Assembly (NCBI RefSeq): GCF_009796805.1 | Contig: NZ_CP047029.1 | Coordinates: 4,478,001 to 4,542,000, forward strand | Direction: 5' to 3' | From: Algibacter sp. L1A34 | GTDB lineage: Bacteria > Bacteroidota > Bacteroidia > Flavobacteriales > Flavobacteriaceae | DNA length: 64,000 bases | In this document: piece after piece, positions 11,901 through 19,265 of the stretch | How the letters are laid out: every line of letters starts with the position of its first letter | Position numbering within the stretch: position 1 is the first letter of the stretch | Notes under the pieces: generated by a model | What the model was told of the DNA's origin: nothing | Seen by the model: only the letters and a program-made list of their open reading frames with translations | Databases searched by the model: none | Made by a program: the position numbers and the translations under genes

Positions 11901-12874
11901 ATTCTGAAGACGGATTAAACACCTTCGATTTAAGCTTAGCGTCTCCTCAAGTTTTAATAAATTCAACTGAAAATTTTGATGTCGCTTATTATGACACCTA
12001 TCAAAATGCAGAACAGCAACTAGATATATTAGCAAATAATTATCAAAATACAGAGGCTTATTCTCAAACCATTTACGCTCGTGTTGAAAATAACGAAGGT
12101 TGTTCTTATATTGAAGAAGTTCTACTAGTTGTAAATAGCTTACCAAATATTGAAGTTACTCATGAAACTATTTATTGTCTAAACATCTACCCTGAAACCA
12201 TCACCTTAGATGCTGGTTTAATTACGGGTTCTACAAATAATTTCACTTATTTATGGAACACAAACGAGACAACTCCGGAAATTGAAATTAACGAAGTTGG
12301 ATCATATAACGTAACTGTAACATCTTTAGAAGGTTGTTCGAAAACAAGAGATATTATTGTTTCACCTTCAACTATACCAACCATTGATCGCGTAGATATT
12401 ATAGATGCTATGGACATACAAACTGTTACTGTTTATCTTAACGAGAATAGTATTGGAGACAATGAATATGCTATAGACAGCGAATTTGGACCATACCAAG
12501 ACAGTAATATATTTAATAATGTAGAAGGCGGATTGCACACCATTTACGTTAGAGATAAAAATGGTTGTGGTATAGATTCTGAAAAAATTTCGGTTATTAG
12601 TATCCCTAAATTCTTTACTCCAAATGGAGATGGCTTTCATGATACATGGCAGCCTTTGGGCATATCTAGAGAATTCCAAACAGATGTTTCTATTTACATT
12701 TATGATAGGTACGGAAAACTATTAAATATTTTAGATCCTTTTGGTCCAGGATGGGATGGTACTTTTAAAGGTTATCCAATGCCATCTTCTGATTATTGGT
12801 ATACCGTTGATTTCCAAGAACTTTTTAGCCAAAAACATCGTCAATTTAAAGGCCATTTTACTTTAAAACGATAA
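5963..12874 (+). CDS. Giant secreted repeat protein with type B T9SS sorting domain (SprB/adhesin-like)
   Basis: The 2303-residue product begins with a signal peptide (MWHYRSLLISLILPTILFSQ). An N-terminal region of about 270 residues is followed by roughly twenty divergent modules of about 90-100 residues with the pattern 'C D x D n d ... DL ... Y ... NA ... I ... P x N Y ... hhVR ... C'. Two stretches near 1480-1550 and 1830-1900 contain PKD/Ig-like TYxWxxT...VAGTYxVTLED segments. The last 90 or so residues (FFTPNGDGFHDTWQP, IYDRYGKLL, GWDGTFKGYPMPSSDYWYT, GHFTLKR) are the gliding-motility-associated type B C-terminal domain, so it is exported by the type IX system and attached at the cell surface. 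A near-identical 348-residue unit is tandemly duplicated (see repeat). It is probably an adhesin or gliding-related surface protein; the ligand cannot be told. Confidence 0.9.
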   Translation: MWHYRSLLISLILPTILFSQNITPSIEISDAGGLTDILVDCDYPTDADRCFVLQANYTTIYETTSYEVNSIPFTNLSGLTNENSVTVSADDKWSSVLPLPFDFCFYNEGFNSFILGDNGLISFNTTLALADSPYFSGSLPNSSMPTNAIFGAYHDLTNDNNVFGCTDDPSTPENECGEIKTYTTGTAPQRTFVISYENLNHFNCENTRSTTQIVLYETSNIIDVYIKDKPINCETTSGAYRKNALIGIQNEDGTSATTPTDRNSGIWSATNEAWRFTPNGIPTTVVQWRDASDTLIATGDQITICPEESTSYTARVTYDMCIGTDVILEDTIDITIDFSYPIAIDNVQTVCDINLVGEETIDLTTYAPLMVGTQTGLVLNYYNSPDDAKNETNPIPTPENYLLTTSTENIYVRLQRGVGCFDVGTLTVNLEELATSQLSQISECDVDNDNSEIITFSDYTTQIIGSQSSATLSYHLNQNEAENNLNPQTNLTAANGDSVFVRLTLQPDESCPNIVEIPIVLNPVPVVAPIEVTLCSNIAIYNLTQHEIDVQSNNAAALNFSYHLYESWADRNIYPFDPDATSNPIDPEVYRLNSASQIWVRSYTSNGCVEVFPINFTYIDGVTVQNDNQVSTGTIFDLTTSINDMVTDLTGITVQYYDSENGAQIQDPSSLISDPANFGVTNPETEVFVVFTNTDSGCITIGSIELESVGFSGGAIDGDFQICDTDNDSEELVTLSAYDDSLISSFDDSRYMVVTYHILETDANANTGAITEINITTPTTLYARIALVFEGTELDFTVEEVNLDFQTTILLNPVLTTICDEFGNNREVHDITQYEDDITTETGAIFEYEDIYGRDINSPETYNIIGPTRVINVFVTTPDGCTTETDITFDFYPIITTNDAEIQACDSNNNNEELINLNDALPDVNTNFIDYEASFYNTEAEAETGDPTTQIPTPENYLATSNHSVFVRLYNTTTTCYNTAEIEITIVSIPELQSNMLSLCDFENNGIENNVDLSNFNSEIIGTQNNIDLTYYNSLDNANNKNTPITTANITNTTTLFVNLSAPDGCDISGAINFSLISAPVVNNIDVTVCDNFTDGSEYYDLRLSHNAIISDPINHTFRYFTSENNAINNSGAISYRYLITSVPETIYVRVTNRTTGCFSITEITLNFTFPIAVNDTELTACDDDFNLSEEFDLTTAIPAMLADTIGLDITYYSDEVGAQTANTAFLISTPENHNTASETDNIFVRFDNPLTGCFSIGRVILKVLATPKLIDSSHTICDTDFDGFFTLDLNDLNALIIQDQTNLVFTYFTSFSNAENETGAISNTTNYAIPNDNHTVYIRVENQFGCWAVAAVNISIRTSTNVNTVTETLEACDDDLNNYSFFDLTSFENLFTTEIGVTFRYFNTRMDANLEQNQIPNPTVHQNVNPNSQTIFVRVSVSDKCDNITSFNIETIHITPPTLTKATFCAGTSVVLDMGPNYSTYIWSTTGTAQSIEISVAGTYSVTLEDSDGCIGTFDVEVEELPLPNVIATSITECDYTGIADGLMQFNLHDYDDQVTGNNSNVTTHFYLSQSALDNDSNEQSATFTNTTNPQTIYVKVIDNTTGCFDSTTLTLNSSFIELTPNTYEICDTDFNGNYSFNLTELNTLVIANTTNLAFEYYNSKTNAENQNGALSGIYTIPNNNHDVYVRVENNLGCAYITSVEIQHRVDTSVETVTEILESCDDDLDDYAIFDLTAFENLFTSEIGATFRYFNTRIDANLEQNQIPNPTIHQNVNPNSQTVFVRVSVPDKCDNITSFNIETIHITPPTLTKATFCAGTSVVLDMGPNYSTYTWNRTETTQSIEVSVAGTYNVTLEDSDGCIGTFDVEVEELPLPNVISTSITECDYTDIADGLMQFNLHDYDDQVTANNTNVTTHFYLSQSELDSDSNEQSATFTNTTNPQTIYVKVVDNSTGCFDSTTLTLNSSFIELTPAILYVCDELNSEDGLNTFDLSLASPQVLINSTENFDVAYYDTYQNAEQQLDILANNYQNTEAYSQTIYARVENNEGCSYIEEVLLVVNSLPNIEVTHETIYCLNIYPETITLDAGLITGSTNNFTYLWNTNETTPEIEINEVGSYNVTVTSLEGCSKTRDIIVSPSTIPTIDRVDIIDAMDIQTVTVYLNENSIGDNEYAIDSEFGPYQDSNIFNNVEGGLHTIYVRDKNGCGIDSEKISVISIPKFFTPNGDGFHDTWQPLGISREFQTDVSIYIYDRYGKLLNILDPFGPGWDGTFKGYPMPSSDYWYTVDFQELFSQKHRQFKGHFTLKR
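9779..11866 (+). repeat. Tandem in-frame duplication, period 1044 bp (348 aa), inside the giant protein
   Basis: Two copies run from about 9779 to 10822 and from 10823 to 11866. The period was read from matched landmarks: TGTGA(C/T)GATGAT at 10079 and 11123, and GCGGGCACTTCTGTGG at 10361 and 11405, both 1044 apart. Identity is very uneven. The 10150-10850 section is nearly identical in DNA to 11194-11890, whereas the first 300 bases of the two copies have diverged clearly. That suggests either recent duplication followed by uneven change, or gene conversion confined to the middle. Confidence 0.85.
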
Positions 12875-13055
12875 AAATCAATCATTTAAATCCTTCTTAA
12901 AATATATAAAAATATAATTTTTTAAATATTTCATTCACAATAAAATTCACAGCTACATATTAAAGCAATTATTGCTTACATTTGTAGTACAACAAAAAAA
13001 ACACTTCATTTAAATATAGTGTCATATTCCATAAGAATTTAGAAAGATTAGCATA

Positions 13056-14417
13056 ATGATTTATACCGTAATTGATGTTGAAACCGCTGGACCAGGAAAT
13101 AAACTTACTGAGATTTCTATTTTTAGATATGAAGACGATGAGTTAATAGATGAATTTACATCGCTTGTAGATCCTCAACAGTTAATCCCTGAATACATTA
13201 CCGATTTAACAGGCATTGACGATTTGATGGTTGCTAAAGCACCAACATTCGCAGAAATTGCAGAAGATATTTTATCCATTACCCAAAACGCCATTTTTAT
13301 AGCGCATAATGTGAGTTTTGATTATAACGCCATACAAAATGAGTTCGCGGCAATAGATATAAAATTTGTTAGAAAGAAACTATGCACCGTTAGACTTTCT
13401 AGAAAATTATTACCAGGTCATAAAACCTATAGCTTAGGTAAGTTATGTGCTAAATTAGATATTCCCATAGTAGGCAGACACCGCGCAAGAGGCGATGCTG
13501 AGGCTACTGTTATTCTATTTAAAATACTACTAAATCAGCCAACAGCAACAGAAGTTATTGAGTCCTCTTTAAAGAAAGCTACTAAAGAAACTAAAGTACC
13601 AAAACATCTTAAACAAGAAACTTTCGATCAGCTACCAAGTACCACCGGAATCTATTATTTTAAAGATGAAAACGATGCTATTATCTACGTAGGCCGGGCT
13701 AAAGACATAAAAAAACGCGTGTTAAGTCATTTTTCGAGTAAAGCAGAAAAAGAGATTAATTTATCTAAAGAATTAACCGATGTAGATTACGAGCTTTCAG
13801 GTAGTGAAACCATTGCTTTACTTATGGAAGACGCTGCCTTAAAGGAACATCAACCAAAATACAATCAAGCACCAAAACGCGCTCCAAAAGCGTATGCTAT
13901 ATTCAGTTACCAAGATAGAAATGGCATATTACATTTAGCCTACAATACGCTAAAATCGACGCCAAATGCAATACAAGTATTATATAGTATTCAAGAATGT
14001 AACCATTATTTAGAGGTACTTTGTAAACAATTTAATTTGTGTCCAAAATACACGCATTTACAAGAAGGTACTATAAATTGTTCGCTCTACCCTATTCAAT
14101 CTTGCAAAGGTATTTGTGATAAAAAAGAATCGATGGCCTTATATAATCTTCGTGTTAAACAAGCTATAGATTACCTTAAAAATATGTCTAAAAATGTGAT
14201 TGTAAAACAAAAAGGACGATATGAAAATGAAGAAGCTTTTATTTTAATTAAAAACAGCAGCTACAAAGGTTACGGTTTTATTGATAAGTACGAGCAAATT
14301 AATACTTCGGAAGATTTAGAACCTTTTTTAATTCCCCAACAAGACAACATAGATATTAAAAGAGTTTTGAATAAAATATTGATTAGTCCTGATCAAAGTG
14401 TCTTGCAAACCCAGTAA
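13056..14417 (+). CDS. DEDDh 3'-5' exonuclease fused to a UvrC-type GIY-YIG nuclease
   Basis: Residues 1-165 form a DnaQ-like exonuclease: VIDVETAG carries the first Asp/Glu pair, AHNVSFDY the second Asp, and GRHRARGDAEA the His and last Asp of DEDDh. From about residue 196 a GIY-YIG domain follows (TTGIYYFKDENDAIIYVGRA), with the downstream Glu region MEDAALKEHQPKYN as in the UvrC N-terminal half and Cho. The C-terminal part with CPKYTH, CSLYPIQSCKGIC and later Cys residues resembles the UvrC/Cho cysteine region. It lacks UvrBC and HhH domains, so it is not UvrC. The architecture is known in Bacteroidota and Actinobacteria and points to DNA repair or proofreading. A TACATTTG -7-like box lies at 12977-12984. 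It ends at a shared bidirectional terminator. Confidence 0.88.
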   Translation: MIYTVIDVETAGPGNKLTEISIFRYEDDELIDEFTSLVDPQQLIPEYITDLTGIDDLMVAKAPTFAEIAEDILSITQNAIFIAHNVSFDYNAIQNEFAAIDIKFVRKKLCTVRLSRKLLPGHKTYSLGKLCAKLDIPIVGRHRARGDAEATVILFKILLNQPTATEVIESSLKKATKETKVPKHLKQETFDQLPSTTGIYYFKDENDAIIYVGRAKDIKKRVLSHFSSKAEKEINLSKELTDVDYELSGSETIALLMEDAALKEHQPKYNQAPKRAPKAYAIFSYQDRNGILHLAYNTLKSTPNAIQVLYSIQECNHYLEVLCKQFNLCPKYTHLQEGTINCSLYPIQSCKGICDKKESMALYNLRVKQAIDYLKNMSKNVIVKQKGRYENEEAFILIKNSSYKGYGFIDKYEQINTSEDLEPFLIPQQDNIDIKRVLNKILISPDQSVLQTQ

Positions 14418-14440
14418 CATATTTTAATTTACATAAAACA

Positions 14441-14469
14441 AAAAAGCAACCTAATTAGGTTGCTTTTTT
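14441..14469. terminator. Bidirectional terminator between convergent genes
   Basis: A perfect palindrome with arms AAAAAGCAACC and GGTTGCTTTTT, and A/T runs on both sides, sits between the exonuclease gene (ends 14417) and the leftward desaturase gene (ends 14496). It can terminate transcription from either side. Confidence 0.88.
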
Positions 14470-14495
14470 GTTTTTGCTATATAATACCGAATTTA

Positions 14496-15230
14496 CTAAC
14501 TAACGGCTTTCTTCAATTTAATAATATGTAGTTTATCTAAAACTACCATAATACAATACGTAATATCAACCTCAAACCAACGCACTCCAAAATTTGCACG
14601 TCCACTATGAGAATGATGATTGTTATGATAACCTTCGCCCATCATTAAAAAATCAAATGGTAATAAGTTTTTAGACGTATCGGCAACTTTAAAATTTCTG
14701 TACCCATAAATATGAGCAAACCAATTTATAATTACGCCGTGTATTGGTGCCATTAAAAAAGCTACAGGTAAAAACAACCATTGCCACCAAGCAGTTGCAA
14801 AGAAAATAAAAAACACAGTGTATAAAGCAGCCCAAACTAATCGAGACACTCTAGAACTTGCAAACTTATCGAAAGACTCCCATTGCGGAACATTTTTTGT
14901 AAACTTATCAGCAACCTCAATTCGTTTTTGATTTATGTCTTGATAAATGTTTTTTGTACGCCACATCATAGAAAACACATTGGCATCATATTTAGGCGAA
15001 TGCGGGTCTTTTTCAGTGTCGGCATAAGCATGGTGCATTCTATGCATAACGCCATAACCATAAGCACTTAAGTAATTAGAACCTTGAAAAACCCAAGTTA
15101 AAAAGAAACATATACGCTCTGCTATTTTAGACATGGTAAAGGTTTGATGCGCCGCATAACGATGCAAAAAGAACGTTTGAAAAAACAAACCTGTATACCA
15201 TAAAATGATAATAAAAATAAGAATACTCAT
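14496..15230 (-). CDS. Membrane fatty acid (acyl-CoA/acyl-lipid) desaturase
   Basis: This 244-residue integral membrane enzyme has the three His boxes of the stearoyl-CoA 9-desaturase family: HRYAAH at 23-28, HRMHH at 63-67 and HNNHH at 202-206. Together they bind the di-iron centre that inserts a cis double bond into membrane acyl chains. Hydrophobic segments are visible at about 1-22, 40-60, 130-160 and 160-185. It is shorter than the usual 300 or more residues, as is common for Bacteroidota members. A Crp/Fnr-type regulator gene lies 58 bases upstream on the same strand, so the two may be coregulated, possibly for cold or membrane-fluidity response (inference). A 19-bp imperfect palindrome lies just before the start. 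Confidence 0.92.
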   Translation of the reverse strand: MSILIFIIILWYTGLFFQTFFLHRYAAHQTFTMSKIAERICFFLTWVFQGSNYLSAYGYGVMHRMHHAYADTEKDPHSPKYDANVFSMMWRTKNIYQDINQKRIEVADKFTKNVPQWESFDKFASSRVSRLVWAALYTVFFIFFATAWWQWLFLPVAFLMAPIHGVIINWFAHIYGYRNFKVADTSKNLLPFDFLMMGEGYHNNHHSHSGRANFGVRWFEVDITYCIMVVLDKLHIIKLKKAVS

Positions 15231-15233
15231 AAT

Positions 15234-15252
15234 CTTTGTTTAGTTAACAAAG
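15234..15252 (-). promoter_or_regulatory. Imperfect palindrome before the desaturase gene, possible operator
   Basis: CTTTGTTTAGTTAACAAAG pairs at 8 of 9 positions around a central G and ends 4 bases before the desaturase start. Its symmetry and placement fit a dimeric regulator site, but it could also shape the leader mRNA. No known consensus was matched. Confidence 0.35.
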
Positions 15253-15288
15253 GTCTTATTACTTTATGGAAATTACAATGAACCTAGG

Positions 15289-15861
15289 TTAAGAAATTCG
15301 TTTCCTAATTCGGCTTAAAGCCTGTGCTGTAACCCCAATATACGAAGCAATATATTTTAAAGGCACCTCTTTAATTAAGTTTGGACGCTCTGTAAATAGC
15401 TTAAGGTAACGCTCTTCTGCAGTTTCATTTAAAAGCGATTGCTCTCGTTTAGATTTTATGAGAAATAAACGCTCTGACGACATGCGCCCGATAACATTAC
15501 CAACAAAACTTTTTTGATATACTTCTTGTAAATCTTTATAAGAAATACTCCAAATAACCATATTTGTAAGCGCCTCTATTTGGTAGAGCGATGGTTTGTG
15601 TGTTAAAAACGAATCGTAAGCGCTTATAAATTCATTTTCGAAACAAAACCCGAAAGTGATTTCTTTCTCTTTATCTTCCTTCGGAATTAAAAAACGTGCA
15701 ATACCAGATTCTATAAAAGAGATGTAGTTCTCCACCTGACCAATTTCGGTAAGTTTATCTTTTTTATTAAACTCGCGCTTAATTAATTTAGATGAAAACA
15801 ACGTCCAATCGGTATCGTTCACAGTAATGGTTTCTTCTATATAAGCTCTAATATTTTTCAT
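15289..15861 (-). CDS. Crp/Fnr-family transcriptional regulator
   Basis: The 190-residue protein has an N-terminal cyclic-nucleotide-binding beta-roll (about 20-115; [29 protein letters not shown]) and a C-terminal winged helix with the recognition region [19 protein letters not shown] at the extreme C-terminus. The family in Bacteroidota often lacks the cAMP-contact residues, and I see no clear RTA-type phosphate cassette, so the effector is unknown. It lies directly upstream of the desaturase gene in the same direction and may regulate it. Confidence 0.9.
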   Translation of the reverse strand: MKNIRAYIEETITVNDTDWTLFSSKLIKREFNKKDKLTEIGQVENYISFIESGIARFLIPKEDKEKEITFGFCFENEFISAYDSFLTHKPSLYQIEALTNMVIWSISYKDLQEVYQKSFVGNVIGRMSSERLFLIKSKREQSLLNETAEERYLKLFTERPNLIKEVPLKYIASYIGVTAQALSRIRKRIS

Positions 15862-15998
15862 ATGAAACTGTTATATACAAATAACGTTATTTTTAATAAA
15901 AAAAGTAATTTTTTTTCAGACTATCCTAATATAATCTAGAGAACGTGTTTGATGAGGGAAAAAACATTTAAAGCATAACTCTTTCCTTTTTTCAAAAA

Positions 15999-16020
15999 AA
16001 GCTATCCAAAAGGATAGCTT
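15999..16020 (-). terminator. Terminator of the leftward gene at 16077
   Basis: Read on the minus strand, AAGCTATCC-TTTT-GGATAGCTT forms a 9-bp stem with a 4-base loop followed by a T run. It lies 57 bases beyond the stop of the gene at 16077-16841. Confidence 0.8.
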
Positions 16021-16076
16021 CTATTAAGTTTCACTTCAAAACTCTAGTAATATTATTAAGAAGAAACTTCTTAAAA

Positions 16077-16841
16077 TTATTTTATATACTGCTTCAATAT
16101 TTCTTTTAAAATAAGTAAATCTTTATCCTTACTTCTAATTATGCTCTGTTTATCATCACATTCAAATAAAGAATAATCTATTTCAACTAAATTGATGTCT
16201 TTTTTATCAAGCACATCTTTTCGTCTTTTATTATATTTTTTTATTTGCTCACTTCTAGTAATACCGCTTACCGTCATAACATCTAGCTTATCCGAATCTT
16301 GATCCAATTCGTTCTGCTTTTCTGCAAATTCAATTACTAAATTAGCCTCTTTATAAAAGCCCGGTAAAGATAATTTTGTTCTTGTTTTACCTCTTTTATG
16401 CATATCACCTAACAAAAAAGGAAAAGTATGTTTACGCGAAGATTTTTCAGCAAGTAATTCGTCGCATAGATCTAAGATGTAGAACTCATCACTATTTTCT
16501 CTTTGTGCTTTAGATTTTTCTTTTTTAGAAACGGCTGTTATAGCTTCATTTGGAACAAACTTAGCGCCTTCTCTTACCAAATACCAATAGACAGCTGTTT
16601 CTGTGCGTTCTGCGTGAACTGTAGGTATTCTAGTCAAGGCTTTCTCTTTATCTAAAGCTCGTAACACTTTACGAAGAGGTAAACCTTTTTTATTATCCTT
16701 TGTAAAAACACCTGCTAATATTAAATCTGCCATGATGTCTTTTGCAGGAATCCAATCTTTATTAGTATGTGTATTAAAGTAATTCTCTATTACCTTATTA
16801 ATTTGAGTGACTATGTCTTCGTTATTACGATTATTCTCCAT
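16077..16841 (-). CDS. Winged-helix protein with a possible PD-(D/E)XK/DUF559-like nuclease fold
   Basis: The frame extends to 16901, but the ATG at 16841 ([11 protein letters not shown]) is the more natural start; the extra 20 residues are unlike a coding start. Residues about 1-95 look like a winged-helix region ([29 protein letters not shown]). The second half reads [18 protein letters not shown], then [18 protein letters not shown], then [12 protein letters not shown]. The order 'phenylalanine/Tyr strand, LVIE, Q, Y..RR..L, LVEI' recalls DUF559/Vsr-type restriction-fold nucleases, with Glu of VIEF and the nearby Gln as possible active-site residues. I infer a DNA-acting protein; the assignment is tentative. 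It is a lone gene with its own terminator. Confidence 0.5.
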   Translation of the reverse strand: MENNRNNEDIVTQINKVIENYFNTHTNKDWIPAKDIMADLILAGVFTKDNKKGLPLRKVLRALDKEKALTRIPTVHAERTETAVYWYLVREGAKFVPNEAITAVSKKEKSKAQRENSDEFYILDLCDELLAEKSSRKHTFPFLLGDMHKRGKTRTKLSLPGFYKEANLVIEFAEKQNELDQDSDKLDVMTVSGITRSEQIKKYNKRRKDVLDKKDINLVEIDYSLFECDDKQSIIRSKDKDLLILKEILKQYIK

Positions 16842-16901
16842 GATTATAACTTTTATGTATTGCATTTGACTGCAACTAAAAACGGGCGCAAGGTAAGCCA
16901 A

Positions 16902-17471
16902 TATTATTATGATATAATTATACTAGTTACTTAATTATGTTTTTAAAATAGTATATGCATATATTTATTCTGAATAATATACAAAGTTCCTATAAAATGT
17001 AATAAAAAAACAGAGCTCATTCTTCCCTCCTTTTAATTTAAATAAAGATATTCTGTATTTAGAAATTTTCCAGAATTACTCAACACGTGTCCATAATACT
17101 ATCAAAATCATATTATTAGATTATATTAATTTCACTAAAAAGATTATAAAACCCTTAAAGTTTAAATATTTTTAATTACTTTTAAATCCCAATAAGCTAT
17201 AAGCAAGCTTATTACACATCCTCCCTATTTATTTTTACAATTAAAAGCAAAAGTCAATTTTAGTTGCTATCACTAAATATTGCTAACGAGTTATGTAATT
17301 TATTACGGCCTCTTTAATAAATAATAAGATGCTATTTAAATAACCATTAGATATACACTATTGCCTTTATTCAATTGTTTTACAACATTTGTTTGCTCAC
17401 AAAAAAAATGAAGATAAATTAACTAAAAAACATCTTGTATTAAACCCAATCCCTTTTAAGGAGAAATACTT
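16902..17471. other. Divergent intergenic region with leader element copy 1
   Basis: About 570 bases without a gene. Its only notable content is the conserved core at 17208-17239, shared with the leaders of two later secreted-protein genes. The rest is AT-rich with stops in all frames. Confidence 0.5.
17208..17239 (+). repeat. Conserved leader element, copy 1
   Basis: The core TTATTACACATCCTCCCTAT followed by a T-rich stretch lies 233 bases before the start at 17472. It matches cores at 19045-19076 and 20437-20466 in front of two neighbouring secreted-protein genes. Flanking similarity is weaker here than between the other two copies. Confidence 0.6.
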
Positions 17472-18587
17472 ATGAAAAAAACACTTATAATAACATTCCT
17501 TATTTTAAGCACATGCAAGGCCGTAGCTCAAATAGCGAACGTTGAAGAAGTTTTTGATTTACCAATAACATTGAGTGAATCATCAGGAGCTATATTTTTT
17601 AATAATAAACTTATTACTCATAACGATTCGGGTAATGAAAATAAACTTTATGAGTTAAATACAATTTCTGGTTTAATTATTAGAACTATTACAATTACCA
17701 ATGCTACAAATGTAGATTGGGAAGATATTGCACAAGATGAAATATCTATATACATTGGAGATATAGGTAATAACAGTGGAAATAGAACCGATTTAAAGAT
17801 TTACAAAATAAATAAAAGTGATTATCTAAGTTCCTCCAATGTAAAAGCAGAAATTATAAACTTCAGTTATTCAGATCAAGTAGATTTTGATTCTAACCCT
17901 AATAATACAGAATGGGATGCAGAAGCACTCATTTCTTTTGACGCAGATAATCTGATTTTATTTACTAAAAACTGGGTTAATGGCACAACAAAAGCTTATT
18001 CAGTCCCAAAAAACAGCGGCACTTTTACTTTAAAATCATTGACAACAGCGTTAACTAGCGGAGGGTTAATAACTGGAGCTACCTACAATCCATTAACAGA
18101 AAAAGTATATTCAATAGGTTATAATTCAGCATTACAACCTTTTGTTTGGGTTAGTGAAAACTTTAAAAATAATGATATTTTTTCGGGTACTAACACACAA
18201 ATATTACTTACAAGTTTGGGATTTGAACAAGCAGAGGCTATAACACATATTGAAGATAACAAGTATTTTATTACATCCGAATCATTTAACATCGGCCCCT
18301 TATCTAGTAATGGAAAATTAGTTTCATTTACAACAAACGATAACGTGTTATCTAATGTAGAACAAGTAACTAGCGAATTTATTATATATCCAAACCCTGT
18401 TAAAGACATACTATTAATTGATAACCTAGAATTTACTTCAATTGAAATTTATGATATACAATCTACACTTCTTTATAGAGGATACAACAAAAAAATAAAT
18501 GTTTCAAAACTTAGCAAAGGGCTTTATTTGGTTAAGATTAATTTAAAAAATAATAAATATAAAATTAAGAAAATAATTAAAAATTAA
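17472..18587 (+). CDS. Secreted beta-propeller-like protein with type A T9SS sorting domain
   Basis: The 371-residue product starts with a signal peptide (MKKTLIITFLILSTCKAVAQ). The body contains repeated strand-rich units (SGAIFFNNKLITHNDSGNEN, TNVDWEDIAQDEISIYIGDI) of the kind found in SdiA-regulated/NHL-type propellers that begin with a 'difference in object and label' Asn-Asp-Ser-Gly loop. The last 70 residues (IIYPNPVKDILLID, IYDIQSTLLYRG, LSKGLYLVKI, KKIIKN) are a type A C-terminal sorting domain, so it is exported by the type IX system. Ligand or enzymatic role unknown. The leader element lies upstream, and a dipeptidase relic follows. Confidence 0.85.
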   Translation: MKKTLIITFLILSTCKAVAQIANVEEVFDLPITLSESSGAIFFNNKLITHNDSGNENKLYELNTISGLIIRTITITNATNVDWEDIAQDEISIYIGDIGNNSGNRTDLKIYKINKSDYLSSSNVKAEIINFSYSDQVDFDSNPNNTEWDAEALISFDADNLILFTKNWVNGTTKAYSVPKNSGTFTLKSLTTALTSGGLITGATYNPLTEKVYSIGYNSALQPFVWVSENFKNNDIFSGTNTQILLTSLGFEQAEAITHIEDNKYFITSESFNIGPLSSNGKLVSFTTNDNVLSNVEQVTSEFIIYPNPVKDILLIDNLEFTSIEIYDIQSTLLYRGYNKKINVSKLSKGLYLVKINLKNNKYKIKKIIKN

Positions 18588-18602
18588 TTGAATATTATTA
18601 AA

Positions 18603-18631
18603 ACGGGATTTAGTGCTTAACCTAAAGTTTA
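18603..18631 (+). repeat. Cassette-type intergenic repeat core
   Basis: ACGGGATTTAGTGCTTAACC and the next nine bases match 25 of 29 positions of 29526-29554, a recurring intergenic sequence of the accessory region. Here it directly precedes a degraded gene. Confidence 0.55.
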
Positions 18632-18632
18632 G

Positions 18633-18785
18633 ATATTTAGTCATACTATTTTTGTTTTAATATCATGTAAACATTCCACAGATAACATGTCTGAAACCTA
18701 AACTTTCGAAGACATTTACAATCAAGCAATATTAGTTGACACACATAATGATATTCTACTCCAAAAAATAGAAAGATATTTATAA
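18633..18785 (+). pseudogene. Relic of an M19 (renal-type) dipeptidase lipoprotein
   Basis: One frame reads a lipoprotein-like signal end (TIFVLISCKHSTDN), a stop at 18699-18701, then TFEDIYNQAILVDTHNDILL and a final stop. The segment ILVDTHND is the N-terminal metal-binding start of membrane dipeptidases (peptidase M19). No start codon and none of the remaining 300 or more residues are present, so only the 5' tip of the gene survives. Identification rests on the short HND motif plus the lipoprotein context. Confidence 0.5.
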
Positions 18786-19265
18786 TAGATAATGATTTAA
18801 AAGCATATCAATCAAAGAAATAACTACTACAAAAAATACTTTAGTAAAAAAGCATTACATTTTTAATAGATAATTTATATAACTATCATTAAATGATAAT
18901 CTTAAAAAAAGCCATAAAGTATTAACATATCATCCAAATAAATCTCATATTTCAAAAAATCAGCAAAAATTAAATATTATTAAGTTTTTCTTTTTTAACA
19001 TATCTGTTTTTATATATTTTTAACACATATACCTCATTGAAAGGTTATTACCCATCCTCCCTATTTACTTTTTAAACCATTACTTAAAGTCAAGATTAGA
19101 TGTTTATTCTATTTTTTGACTTGGAATTGTTGTAGATACTTCTTTTTATAAAAAGTGTTATTTACATAATTTCCAATGCATAAGTTTAAAAAAAACAGTA
19201 CCAACTATATAATTTAAAAAGACGCGATTTATTGTATCAAATTGTTAGTAAACATTAAATATATT
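18786..19265. other. Intergenic region holding leader element copy 2
   Basis: No open gene is visible. From about 18937 onward the sequence is the leader repeat; before that it is AT-rich and may be decayed continuation of the dipeptidase gene. Confidence 0.45.
18937..19220 (+). repeat. Conserved leader repeat, copy 2
   Basis: About 250-280 bases are similar to 20331-20605. Landmarks are AAATTAAATATTATTAAG at 18967 and 20361 (1394 apart) and the TCCTCCCTATTTACTTTTT core at 19045-19076, matched at 20437-20466. It ends just before the propeller gene starting at 19266. Confidence 0.7.

Noticed and set aside
9403-12679. Several antisense open frames within the giant protein gene
   Set aside because: They are shadows of the repeated coding sequence, share its repeat period, and have no signal peptide, motif or promoter of their own.
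13056-14417. Full UvrC or DNA polymerase III epsilon assignment
   Set aside because: The protein lacks the UvrBC and HhH parts of UvrC and has a GIY-YIG domain that epsilon lacks, so it is named as the fusion.
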